Below, one piece after another: positions 13,811 through 20,507 of a stretch of 20,507 nt of DNA. This DNA comes from JBGLNJ01 sp964353405 (GTDB lineage Bacteria; Chloroflexota; Anaerolineae; Fen-1058): positions 1 through 20,507 of the forward strand of contig CAYGWJ010000478.1 of the NCBI GenBank assembly GCA_964353405.1, read 5' to 3'. A program made the position numbers and the translations under genes. The notes beneath the pieces were generated by a model that was not told where the DNA came from, did no database searches, and was given only the letters and a program-made list of their open reading frames with translations. How positions within the stretch are numbered: position 1 is the first letter of the stretch; every line of letters begins with the position of its first letter.

Positions 13811-15310
13811 TTGACTTTATCCGAACGACAACGCATCCTTTCCGCGGCACACAAGGAGACGATAGACGGCCTGCGGGTGGTGCATTTGGCCGGCACGCCC
13901 TACGAGATGGGCGTCCAGCATGGCGTCCTGTGCCGGGATGAGATCCGCGCGTTCCGCCGGGAAGCCTATGCTTACATGGCGACGTTGATCGCGTCGGCGT
14001 TCCGCTTGCCGCTGGGGCTGGCGCGGCTCGTCACGCGACCACTCTTGCTGCACCAGGTGCGAGCCTATGTGCCATTCACACCTCGCGAATATCTGGAAGA
14101 AATGCGGGGCATAGCCGAGGGGGCCAGAGTCCAGTTGCTGGAAGCCTTGCTGGTCAATGCCGTGTGGGAAATGTACCTGGCCGGTGGCTGCAGCGAGTTC
14201 GCCGTGCGCGGCCACAAATCTGCCGACGGCGAATTGCTGCATGGCTACAACTATGACCTGGCCGATCCGGCGCACGCTTTCATCAACCCATACCTGGCGC
14301 TCATCTTTTCGCGTCCATCGAATGGCTGTGCATTTGCCCAGGTCAACACGGTGGGGTGTGTGGGGGCGAACGCCGGGCTTGCCGCACGTGGCATCAGCGT
14401 CGCTTGGGACAACACACATCTGCGTTCCGAGTCTCTGCTCCTGGCGGGCGTACCTCGGCGCTGCACACCCTTCGAGCTGGCGCTGCGTCATCTTTTGCAG
14501 TATGCCGATTCCGTCGAGGCTGGCATCGAGATCGTGCGCAATCATTTGCCTCGCCCGATGGCCGACATCATCATCGTGGGTGACGGCCAGGCCAACCGTG
14601 CCGTGGCCATGGAGATGGCGGGCAACACATTTGCCTTGCGAGAGATGCAGGACGACGCGGTCTGGAGCGCCAACAGTTTTACAAGCCAGGCCTTGGGGCC
14701 TGAGGACAAACGCGGGACGCCGACCGATGACCTTGAAGAGACGGGCAGCCGCCTGGGACGCTATGCCAGCTATACCGAGTTGATCGCGCTTGCGCCCGGC
14801 AAGATTGATGTGCCGGGAGCCATTGATATCTTGCGCGACCCTTACCCGCGAGAAAAGCGCGGCTACATTTACTCGCCGGCTCGGGCGCGAACGATTTGCC
14901 GGCCGGTGACATCCTTCAGTCTGGTCATGCAGCCCAAAGCGCAACGACTGTGGGTGGGCGATCCGCGCATTCCTGCTCCCCTGGGACGCTATGTTGGTTT
15001 CGATCTCCGCACCGAATCGCCCGTGGCCGAATCACCTTTGCCGCCGACGGGCTTTCAGCAAGCCGTGCAGGGATATGAGCACCTGGCCGCCGGGCGTTGC
15101 ACGGAAGCGTTGCTCGTGCTGGAGGAAGCCTTGAGCCTGGACGGAGAAAGCGTCCCGCTTTTGCTGATGATGGCCCAGGCGCAGCGCGCGCTTGAACAAC
15201 CAGACGCCGCTTCCGCGTTGATGGAGCGCGCGCGCGCGGCCGGCGCGACGCCGGGCACTCGTATCCCCTTTCCCAGCGCCATCAAGCCATTGACCTATCT
15301 GAACGTGTGA
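13811..15310 (+). CDS. C45-family autoproteolytic acyltransferase/hydrolase-like protein with C-terminal helical repeats
   Basis: 499 residues from a TTG at 13811, supported by AAGGAG 8 bases upstream; no ATG fits better. The family is made of Ntn hydrolases related to the acyl-CoA:6-aminopenicillanate acyltransferase, which cut themselves before a cysteine that becomes the nucleophile. That residue is probably C127 in GGCSEFAVRG, after a roughly 126-residue propeptide containing GTPYEMGVQHG. LLHGYNYDLAD, VGCVGANAGLAARGISVAWDNT and an ANSFTSQAL segment follow in the expected order. The last ~85 residues (about 410-490) add an amphipathic helical pair resembling TPR repeats (GYEHLAAGRCTEALLVLEEALSLDGESVPLLL), which is not usual for the family. 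It would hydrolyse or form an amide bond of a small N-acyl compound. It sits between the methyltransferase and an MFS transporter. Confidence 0.82.
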   Translation: MTLSERQRILSAAHKETIDGLRVVHLAGTPYEMGVQHGVLCRDEIRAFRREAYAYMATLIASAFRLPLGLARLVTRPLLLHQVRAYVPFTPREYLEEMRGIAEGARVQLLEALLVNAVWEMYLAGGCSEFAVRGHKSADGELLHGYNYDLADPAHAFINPYLALIFSRPSNGCAFAQVNTVGCVGANAGLAARGISVAWDNTHLRSESLLLAGVPRRCTPFELALRHLLQYADSVEAGIEIVRNHLPRPMADIIIVGDGQANRAVAMEMAGNTFALREMQDDAVWSANSFTSQALGPEDKRGTPTDDLEETGSRLGRYASYTELIALAPGKIDVPGAIDILRDPYPREKRGYIYSPARARTICRPVTSFSLVMQPKAQRLWVGDPRIPAPLGRYVGFDLRTESPVAESPLPPTGFQQAVQGYEHLAAGRCTEALLVLEEALSLDGESVPLLLMMAQAQRALEQPDAASALMERARAAGATPGTRIPFPSAIKPLTYLNV

Positions 15311-15383
15311 GCATAAAGTCTTGCGCTGCGATCAAAGCAAGAGCAGCCAGTCGCCAATCTTTAGAAAGAGAGCAAGAGGCAAG

Positions 15384-16664
15384 ATGACCACTAAACCCTT
15401 GAGCCGTTCGTACCTGATCATTTTGGTCGGCATGTTGATGCTGCTCTCGCTGCTGAACCTGGCCGACAAGGAACTGCTGGCAGCGGTCGCTCCGGCGGTG
15501 AAGGCAAGCCTGGAACTGGACGACGGTCACCTGGGGCTGATCCGCAGTGCCGTCTTTTTGGCCGCCATCGTCGGTGCGTTCATCTGGGGGCCGCTCTCTG
15601 ATCGCTGGCAGCGCAAAAAGGTACTGGCGTTGGGCGCTGTGTGCTGGAGCGCCGTCACCTGGCTCACGGCCTACGCGACTGGTTTTGCATCTCTGGCTGC
15701 CGGGCGAGGCGGCATGAGCTTTTTCGAGGCTTGCTTCAGTCCATCGGCCTACTCGCTCATCACCGATGTTGTCCCGCGTGCCCGGCGTGGATTGGTCTTG
15801 GGGCTGCTGGGCATCACTTATCCCCTGGGGACCATCGTGGCGCTTTTGGTGGGCGGGATCGTGGGCGAAGCGAACTGGCGCTTGCCTTTTCTCTACTTTG
15901 GCATCCCGGGCATTTTGCTGGGGCTGGCCGTGCTGGCTTTTGTGCGCGAGCCGGCGCGTGGAGCGAGCGAAGACGCCGTGTTGGAGGCCCAGGGCGCTTA
16001 CACCGGACGCTTTTCGATAGCCGAGCTGAAACGCGCCTTGCGGACTCGCACACTCGTGCTCATTTACTTGCTGGACGCGTGCGAGGGAGCCGTCTTTTTT
16101 TCGCTGGCGTTCTGGGGGCCCAATTATTTGATGACGTATCACATTGCGCCTGACCTGTTCACTGCCGATCTGGCTTTGCTGCCCGCGATTGTCGGTTTTG
16201 TGTGCGGTTCGTTCCTGGGCGGCGTGCTCACCGACCGGCTGCGCAAGCGAGTCCCCAACGCGGCCGCCTGGGTATCGTTCATCGCCATGGCGGGAGGCTT
16301 GCTGGTCAGCCTGGTGATGTTCAATATCTTTTCTTTGATCCCGGTGATGATCGTTGCTTTTGTGCTGGGGATGACGGGCTATATGATCCTGCCGACGATC
16401 ACGATCATGATGTATGACATTGTGCCGCCGGAGACCAAGGCCACGGCGATGGCGGGCGATGGCGTGGTGCTGGGGCTTGTCTCGGCTGTTGCATCAGCCG
16501 GCATTGGACTGCTCAGCCGGCAGTGGCACGACCTGCGCCTGGCTTTTGGAGGAGCCTGCCTGTTCTTTTTGGCGGCGGGTGCAATTCTCGCGCTCGTGAT
16601 CGCCCGGCGCATCACCGCCGATATGCAAGAACAAGAAGAGCTGGTGAAAGCGCGGATCGCATAA
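15384..16664 (+). CDS. Major facilitator superfamily transporter
   Basis: 426 residues from the ATG at 15384, with an AGAGGCAAG ribosome binding site. About twelve hydrophobic helices are visible, with the MFS motif A signature between helices 2 and 3 as GPLSDRWQRKKVL, and a related version in the second half (GGVLTDRLRKRVPN). The loop between the halves (about residues 200-215, charged) marks the usual six-plus-six arrangement. It resembles sugar-phosphate/organic-anion or hexuronate-type carriers (spinster-like branch) in the cytoplasmic membrane. In context it may import the substrate of the MttB/C45 pair or a uronate from the neighbouring operon. Its stop is only 8 bp before the signalling gene. 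Confidence 0.93.
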   Translation: MTTKPLSRSYLIILVGMLMLLSLLNLADKELLAAVAPAVKASLELDDGHLGLIRSAVFLAAIVGAFIWGPLSDRWQRKKVLALGAVCWSAVTWLTAYATGFASLAAGRGGMSFFEACFSPSAYSLITDVVPRARRGLVLGLLGITYPLGTIVALLVGGIVGEANWRLPFLYFGIPGILLGLAVLAFVREPARGASEDAVLEAQGAYTGRFSIAELKRALRTRTLVLIYLLDACEGAVFFSLAFWGPNYLMTYHIAPDLFTADLALLPAIVGFVCGSFLGGVLTDRLRKRVPNAAAWVSFIAMAGGLLVSLVMFNIFSLIPVMIVAFVLGMTGYMILPTITIMMYDIVPPETKATAMAGDGVVLGLVSAVASAGIGLLSRQWHDLRLAFGGACLFFLAAGAILALVIARRITADMQEQEELVKARIA

Positions 16665-16672
16665 AATCTGTC

Positions 16673-17494
16673 ATGCTTGAACTCAAGGACTTGTTCCATC
16701 TGCCGGAGCTTGACGCCATCATCGGACAACTCGCGGACGACGAGTCAGGTCTGATCGTCGTCGCCGGGCTGGATACGCCGGCCGCTTCGGCTGGCGCGTC
16801 CACTGACGCGGACGGCTTTTTGCCCAGCGGTCGAGCTGCTATCTTTCGTATCCTGATACGTCATCTGCTCACGCTAAAGCTTTCCGCACACGCCATCGTC
16901 GTGGCCGAAGCCAAAGACACGCTGCGTGTCTCTCGCCAGCTCAAACATCAGGTCGAATGGCTGCCGGTCGAGCCGCCTCACACGTACGCGAGCCGGATTA
17001 CGTACGCTACGTTTCGCCGCCCCGAGTTGCTGGTGATTGATCATCTCGACTTAGAGACAGCGCCGCTGGCCCTGCAAGCGGCACAACGCGGGATCAAGGT
17101 GCTCTCGCAGCTAGACACTGTGTTCAGCGGCGCCGGCGTGGCCCGTCACTTGCTCGAGTGGGGGATACCGCGCGAAGCACTGGACGCTTTGACGTGGATC
17201 ATCACCGTTCAACGCGTGGCGACGCTCTGCCCACATTGCAAAGAGCCAGTGCCCGTCACCGAGGTCCTGCTGGATGAATTGCGTCACCGCTATCCCGCTG
17301 TCCCATTAGGAGTATCCTTCTTTCGCCCCACTGGATTGTGCCACATGTCATCAGACTGGACGACAGGGCAGCGTGGCGGCTTTCGATGTCTTTCGAGCGG
17401 GCGAGCCTGCCCTGCTTCTGAATCAAACCAGTCTCCTGCCGCTGCAGGAATACCTCTTGCGATTGGCCGCACTAGGCCATGTGTCGTTGGATGA
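16673..17494 (+). CDS. Degenerate GspE/PilB-like ATPase region, N-terminal piece of a frameshifted signalling gene
   Basis: The open frame gives 273 residues from the ATG at 16673, but only the first 221 (to base 17335) look real. They resemble the C-terminal half of type II secretion/type IV pilus ATPases: GLIVVAGLDTP at the Walker A place, PELLVIDHLDLETAPLALQAAQRG at the Walker B place, VLSQLDTVFSGAGVARHLLEWG, then VQRVATLCPHCKEPV. The Walker A lysine/GKT is missing and the GEIRD- and LHTN-like motifs are changed (IDHLD, QLDTV), so ATP hydrolysis is unlikely; it is a pseudo-ATPase. The first half of the family's zinc site (CPHC) is kept; the second half (CATC) lies in another frame after base 17336 because of one extra T. 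Residues after 221 are out-of-frame reading. It belongs with 17373-18914 as one gene of about 746 residues. Confidence 0.72.
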   Translation: MLELKDLFHLPELDAIIGQLADDESGLIVVAGLDTPAASAGASTDADGFLPSGRAAIFRILIRHLLTLKLSAHAIVVAEAKDTLRVSRQLKHQVEWLPVEPPHTYASRITYATFRRPELLVIDHLDLETAPLALQAAQRGIKVLSQLDTVFSGAGVARHLLEWGIPREALDALTWIITVQRVATLCPHCKEPVPVTEVLLDELRHRYPAVPLGVSFFRPTGLCHMSSDWTTGQRGGFRCLSSGRACPASESNQSPAAAGIPLAIGRTRPCVVG

Positions 17495-18914
17495 TGTAAT
17501 GAGCTATGAAGCGGATCAACTTCGCCGCACCTATGGCCTGTTCGCCCAAAGCGAACACGCTCTGGCGGAAGCCAACCTGGAGATGCAACGCAAGCTGGCA
17601 CAGTTGGAGGCCGCCAACAAGGTGCTCCAGCAGCGCACCGAAGCGCTGATTTCGTTGCAAGACATGGGTCACATGCTGGTGACCTCGGTCAATCTGGAGG
17701 ATCTGGCGAGCCGGGTGTGCCGCCATGCACGTGACTTGTGCGGCGCGGATCGCGCTATCCTGTATTATCTCACGCCCGATGGCACGGCCGAGGTGTTGGC
17801 CGTGAGCGGATGGGATATAGGACTGCTGCATCAAGGGCTCGATGCGGTGATGGTCATTAGCGCGGGTGAGCCGGCTCTTGCCAGCGCCGAGCCTGTCGCT
17901 TTCCGGGGCCTCCCACCGGGTGTCGAGCTCGAAGCTCGCACTGCCAGGGACACAACGCTTAAAGCCGGGCTGCGTGTGCCCCTCATCACCCAACAAGAGG
18001 TGGTTGGCCTGATGATCGTTCACAGCACGACCCGGTCGGCTTTTGCGCCCGGGCAGGTGGCGCTGCTGCAGACCTTTGCCAACCAGGCCGCGCTGGCGAT
18101 TCAACGGACTGGCTTGATTGACTCGCTCCGCGACAAGATCACTCAACTTGAGGCGGCGCAGGCAGAGCTGGTTCAAAAAGAGCGATTAGAGCGAGAACTT
18201 GAATTGGCCCGGCAGGTTCAACAGCGGCTCTTGCCGCGCACCTTCCCGCTGATGCCGGGCTTCATGTTCGCGGCCCGCTGCGAACCGGCCCGCCGCGTGG
18301 GCGGCGATTTCTACGACGTCATCCTGCTGGATGCCGACCGGTTCGGCCTCGTCATCGCCGATGTATCTGACAAGGGCATGCCGGCGGCGCTATTCATGGC
18401 ATTGACGCGCAGCCTGCTGTTGGCCGAGGCGCGGCGCGAGCGCTCTCCACGCGCGGTGCTGACCAACGTCCACCGGTTGTTGATCGAGTTGGGCGAGCCG
18501 GATATGTTTGTCACCGTGTTCTATGGCGTTGTGGATGTGGCCTCCCGGCGATTGACCTACACGCGAGCGGGCCACGACTATCCTCTGCTGTTGCGCAGCA
18601 ATACGGTCGAGGCGCTGGGCGGCCAGGGCACTTTTCTCGGTTACCTGGAGGAAAGCCAGTTGAATCTTTCCGAAGAACACCTTAACTTGCGCCCCGGCGA
18701 CCGGCTGGTGCTGTACACGGATGGCATGATTGATGCTGTGGCGGCGGACCAGCAACGGTTCGGGGCAGCCCGGCTCGCGTCGGTGCTGCAAGCTTCTGCT
18801 CGGCTCCCGGCCGATAAATTGTGCACAACGGTTTTTGATCAGATCTCTGCGTACCAGGGCGAGGCCGACCAATATGACGACATGACCCTGTTGGTCGTCG
18901 AGGTCAATCCGTGA
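17373..18914 (+). CDS. GAF-domain SpoIIE/RsbU-type PP2C phosphatase, C-terminal piece of the frameshifted gene
   Basis: 513 residues from a GTG at 17373, though the frame truly continues upstream to 17337, where it encodes CATCHQTGRQGSVAAFDV, the rest of the GspE zinc domain. After GHVSLDDVM comes a coiled-coil stretch (about 17550-17650), a GAF domain (about 17680-18115), a second coil (about 18120-18210) and a PP2C/SpoIIE catalytic domain (about 18215-18905). Metal-binding acids are present in VGGDFYD, ADVSDKGMPAA, LYTDGMIDA and DDMTLLVV, together with RAGHDYPLLL. It dephosphorylates serine/threonine of an anti-sigma-factor antagonist-type partner, with GAF as sensor. No anti-sigma antagonist or kinase is nearby. 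A good terminator follows the stop. Transcription is probably continuous with the MFS gene. Confidence 0.88.
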   Translation: MAAFDVFRAGEPALLLNQTSLLPLQEYLLRLAALGHVSLDDVMSYEADQLRRTYGLFAQSEHALAEANLEMQRKLAQLEAANKVLQQRTEALISLQDMGHMLVTSVNLEDLASRVCRHARDLCGADRAILYYLTPDGTAEVLAVSGWDIGLLHQGLDAVMVISAGEPALASAEPVAFRGLPPGVELEARTARDTTLKAGLRVPLITQQEVVGLMIVHSTTRSAFAPGQVALLQTFANQAALAIQRTGLIDSLRDKITQLEAAQAELVQKERLERELELARQVQQRLLPRTFPLMPGFMFAARCEPARRVGGDFYDVILLDADRFGLVIADVSDKGMPAALFMALTRSLLLAEARRERSPRAVLTNVHRLLIELGEPDMFVTVFYGVVDVASRRLTYTRAGHDYPLLLRSNTVEALGGQGTFLGYLEESQLNLSEEHLNLRPGDRLVLYTDGMIDAVAADQQRFGAARLASVLQASARLPADKLCTTVFDQISAYQGEADQYDDMTLLVVEVNP

Positions 18915-18937
18915 GCGGCAACCACTTGGCCGCTTTT
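18914..18937 (+). terminator. Rho-independent-type terminator after the phosphatase gene
   Basis: AGCGGC (18914-18919, starting at the last base of the stop codon) pairs with GCCGCT (18929-18934) around a 9-base loop, followed by a short T run (18934-18937). It is well placed to end the + strand operon before the convergent minus-strand gene. The T run is short, so termination may be partial. Confidence 0.55.
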
Positions 18938-19029
18938 GTGTGGGGTGCAAAGGTCTTCCAATGACTGTGGCCGCCAGCCCACCCACCTGGCGCCAGTTGC
19001 GAAACTCGCGCTCCACACGCGCCCGCCCG

Positions 19030-20373
19030 CTAGGTCAGCATCCGCGAGTTGTTAGGTGGTTGGATGCGGTTCATTTGGGCTCCCACAGTGTGCCCAGCTC
19101 GAAACCCGCCGATTGCTCTCCACACTAGAGAGCCCGCCAAGACGAACAGGATCCAATCGATAGGCGCTCTGTAGTCAGGCATGTAGGCGACAAGGTAGTA
19201 GATGAGAGGATATGTCGCCAGAGGGATGATCAAGACGGCTCGCTGTGGAATTGTAAGGGTCCGAAGATTCAGCCAAAGCGCCCACATCGCCAAGAGCGTG
19301 AGTAGCATGACCCCAGCTGCTGCCCGCGGTCTGTGCAAGGGGCCACCCCAGAGGTTTGCAAAGCGCTGCAGTGTTAACGAGAGAAACTCGCCCGGATGGG
19401 CCCTGATCCACTCTAGGGCGCCCTTCCCCGCCTGGCGCATGTACTCGACCTCGCCCATCTCGCGCACCTTGGCGGCTTCGCTCGGTAGCAGTTTGGGATG
19501 TTGGTAGTGAGTGTATGGCCGTGCATCCATCTCCTCAAATGTCGCGGCCGCACCTTCATGGTTCCCCATGCGTAGTTCTAGGCCCAGATTGCTGCGTATG
19601 AAGAACAACGAATGGAAGGTGGTATAGTTCCGCCAAGCCCACGGAAAGCACGCGACCAGAATACCCAACGCGCACACGCCCAGGGAGGCCCAGTTCCGTC
19701 GGCCTCGGTTCCACCACAACTCAAACGCGAAGCATCCCACGACGACGGTCAGAAGGGCGGGCTGCAAATGAAAGGCCGCGCCGATCGCGAGGCCCAGCAG
19801 CAATGAGCCGTACCAGGAGACCCGACGCCTAGTCCATCTCCGCAGGAAGGTGACCAACAACAGGGCAAGCACAATCCCGGTAAGGTACTCTCCGTGCCCG
19901 TCCCATTCCTCCTTTGATAAGGCGGCGGCGACTCCTCCTAGGAATCCTGCCTGCCTGCTCATGCCGAACTGGTCCGCGATCCAAGGCAACAAGGCATACA
20001 GCACTGATGCTGCAATCGCGATCAGCAACCCAGACACATATCCTGCCGCGGGTGTCAGTCCAAACCAGCGGTAGATGAGGCTAACGAGAAACGGATACAG
20101 AGGGGGAAGATGCGCAGTGGACCCTGTGGGGAGGGCGTAAGGATCCGCAAACTCACCTGACTGCATCAACGATATGGCTATGGCGCCGAGCTCGCGGGCC
20201 GTGCTCGGGATGAGCGGCGCCATGGCAGGTGGGTGACTCAGTTCGCTGAGACGTGGCAAGAAGGACAGAAGGAACAGCATGAGGAACGATCGCCAGGGTG
20301 AGCGGGCTAGCCATGTGATACCCGCGGAGAGGGCGCCTAGCAGTTGGCCACCTGCACGGAAGCTGATCTTCAT
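19030..20373 (-). CDS. Glycosyltransferase family 39 / PMT-type membrane glycosyltransferase
   Basis: 447 residues, read from the ATG at 20373-20371 to the stop near 19030. It has about ten membrane helices, a first outer loop with the ARELGAIAISLMQSGEFADPY segment and STAHLPPLYPFLVSLIYRWFG, typical of ArnT/PMT_2-like polyprenyl-phosphate-sugar-dependent enzymes, then many helices and a soluble stretch with NHEGAAATFEEMDARPYTHYQHP. The enzyme would transfer a sugar from a lipid carrier to a protein or lipid on the outer side of the membrane. It stands alone on the minus strand, converging with the signalling gene, and has a group II intron end 40 bp upstream of its start. Its codon use looks less GC-biased than its neighbours, which may point to a different history; the acceptor is unknown. 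Confidence 0.85.
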   Translation of the reverse strand: MKISFRAGGQLLGALSAGITWLARSPWRSFLMLFLLSFLPRLSELSHPPAMAPLIPSTARELGAIAISLMQSGEFADPYALPTGSTAHLPPLYPFLVSLIYRWFGLTPAAGYVSGLLIAIAASVLYALLPWIADQFGMSRQAGFLGGVAAALSKEEWDGHGEYLTGIVLALLLVTFLRRWTRRRVSWYGSLLLGLAIGAAFHLQPALLTVVVGCFAFELWWNRGRRNWASLGVCALGILVACFPWAWRNYTTFHSLFFIRSNLGLELRMGNHEGAAATFEEMDARPYTHYQHPKLLPSEAAKVREMGEVEYMRQAGKGALEWIRAHPGEFLSLTLQRFANLWGGPLHRPRAAAGVMLLTLLAMWALWLNLRTLTIPQRAVLIIPLATYPLIYYLVAYMPDYRAPIDWILFVLAGSLVWRAIGGFRAGHTVGAQMNRIQPPNNSRMLT

Positions 20374-20410
20374 GACATGAACTCAAGTGCCTTCGCCTAA
20401 CCGCCCAACG

Positions 20411-20507
20411 GTTATAGTCGGCAGGGGAATCCCTTCCCCCGCCGCTACTTCAGAACCGGACATGAGACTTTCGCACTCATCCGGCTCCTTGCCACACGAG
20501 CCTTTTG
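20411..20507 (-). mobile_element. 3' end of a group II intron (domains V and VI), rest outside window
   Basis: Read on the minus strand, 20487-20453 forms a domain V-like hairpin: GAGCCGGAT, a GAAA tetraloop and TGTCCGGTTC, with the AGC catalytic triad and the two-base bulge of this domain (35 nt against the usual 34). It is followed by an 11-bp stem, 20444-20419, closed by loop GGGA, in the domain VI position, and GACTAT, with an A suited as branch point. The intron end is likely near 20414 or 20411. Upstream parts, including any reverse transcriptase/maturase gene, would be to the right of base 20507. Confidence 0.75.

Noticed and set aside
13817..14944. 375-codon minus-strand frame opposite the C45-like gene
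   Set aside because: Very long but composed of arginine/histidine/glutamine-rich shadow sequence, while the + strand shows the ordered C45 motifs and a good ribosome binding site.
14974..14984. CCCCTGGGAC matching the leader-hairpin arm, inside the C45-like gene (also CCCCTGGGGACC in the MFS gene near 15823)
   Set aside because: No CAGGGG partner arm follows within hairpin distance and both are in coding sequence; only the copies at 1392 and 3026 form the full element.
15320..15343. TCTTGC...GCAAGA inverted repeat before the MFS gene
   Set aside because: Only 6 bp with a 12-base loop and no T run or second copy; expected by chance at this length.
17325..17350. Programmed ribosomal frameshift in the fusion gene
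   Set aside because: No slippery heptamer, internal Shine-Dalgarno-like stimulator or strong downstream structure visible; an indel or sequence error is simpler.
18998..19054. Inverted repeat AACTCGCG...CGCGAGTT between the convergent genes, with a nearby GTTAGGT that recalls integron attC sites
   Set aside because: The arms are separated by over 30 bases, core-site pairing does not fit, and there is no integrase or cassette array. It may be a weak terminator or chance.

Overview
The window looks like chromosomal DNA from an uncultured, moderately high-GC bacterium, most likely a member of the Chloroflexota (Anaerolineae-like). This rests on gene content (three different Gfo/Idh/MocA dehydrogenases, a GH88 hydrolase, DrrA/ABC-2 exporters, a secretion-ATPase-like/SpoIIE phosphatase fusion) and on the style of its small repeats. 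It is an inference; no rRNA or marker gene is present. No tRNA, rRNA or CRISPR array was seen.

Layout: (1) 2-1126 is the 3' part of a P-type cation ATPase that runs off the left edge. (2) 1127-1427 is intergenic, with a good promoter and a hairpin just before the next ribosome binding site. (3) 1428-8518 is a tightly packed same-strand sugar-catabolic operon: Gfo/Idh/MocA dehydrogenase, a 65-residue unknown protein, two more Gfo/Idh/MocA dehydrogenases, a GH88 unsaturated-glucuronyl-hydrolase-like enzyme, an SDR and an Old Yellow Enzyme-type flavin oxidoreductase, mostly coupled by ATGA or short overlaps. (4) 8515-11971 continues the same transcription unit with an ABC-2 exporter (ATPase plus two permeases). 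(5) 11968-12219 holds two tandem 120-bp MITE-like elements separated and bounded by CTAG. (6) 12256-16664 carries an MttB-family methyltransferase (no pyrrolysine codon), a C45-type Ntn-hydrolase-like protein with a C-terminal helical tail, and an MFS transporter. (7) 16673-18914 is a signalling gene split by a one-base frameshift: a degenerate GspE/PilB-like ATPase region, GAF domain and SpoIIE/RsbU-type phosphatase. (8) 19030-20373 on the minus strand encodes a GT39/PMT-type membrane glycosyltransferase. (9) 20411-20507 on the minus strand is the 3' end (domains V and VI) of a group II intron whose body lies beyond the right edge.

How it may work together: the GH88 enzyme would release unsaturated uronic acid residues from oligosaccharides, and the dehydrogenases, SDR and flavin enzyme could rework the sugar by oxidation, elimination or reduction. 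The second module could demethylate a quaternary amine or similar compound, cleave an amide or acyl bond and import or export a small molecule. These pathway assignments are inferences from families and adjacency.

The most notable signals outside ordinary genes are: a palindromic GC-rich element inserted in frame in two neighbouring enzyme genes, adding nearly the same peptide (RAG-T-SPRPY / RAG-SPRPY); a conserved hairpin with an almost identical loop directly before the ribosome binding sites of two dehydrogenase genes; the tandem CTAG-bounded MITEs; and the pseudo-ATPase/phosphatase fusion with its single-base frameshift.
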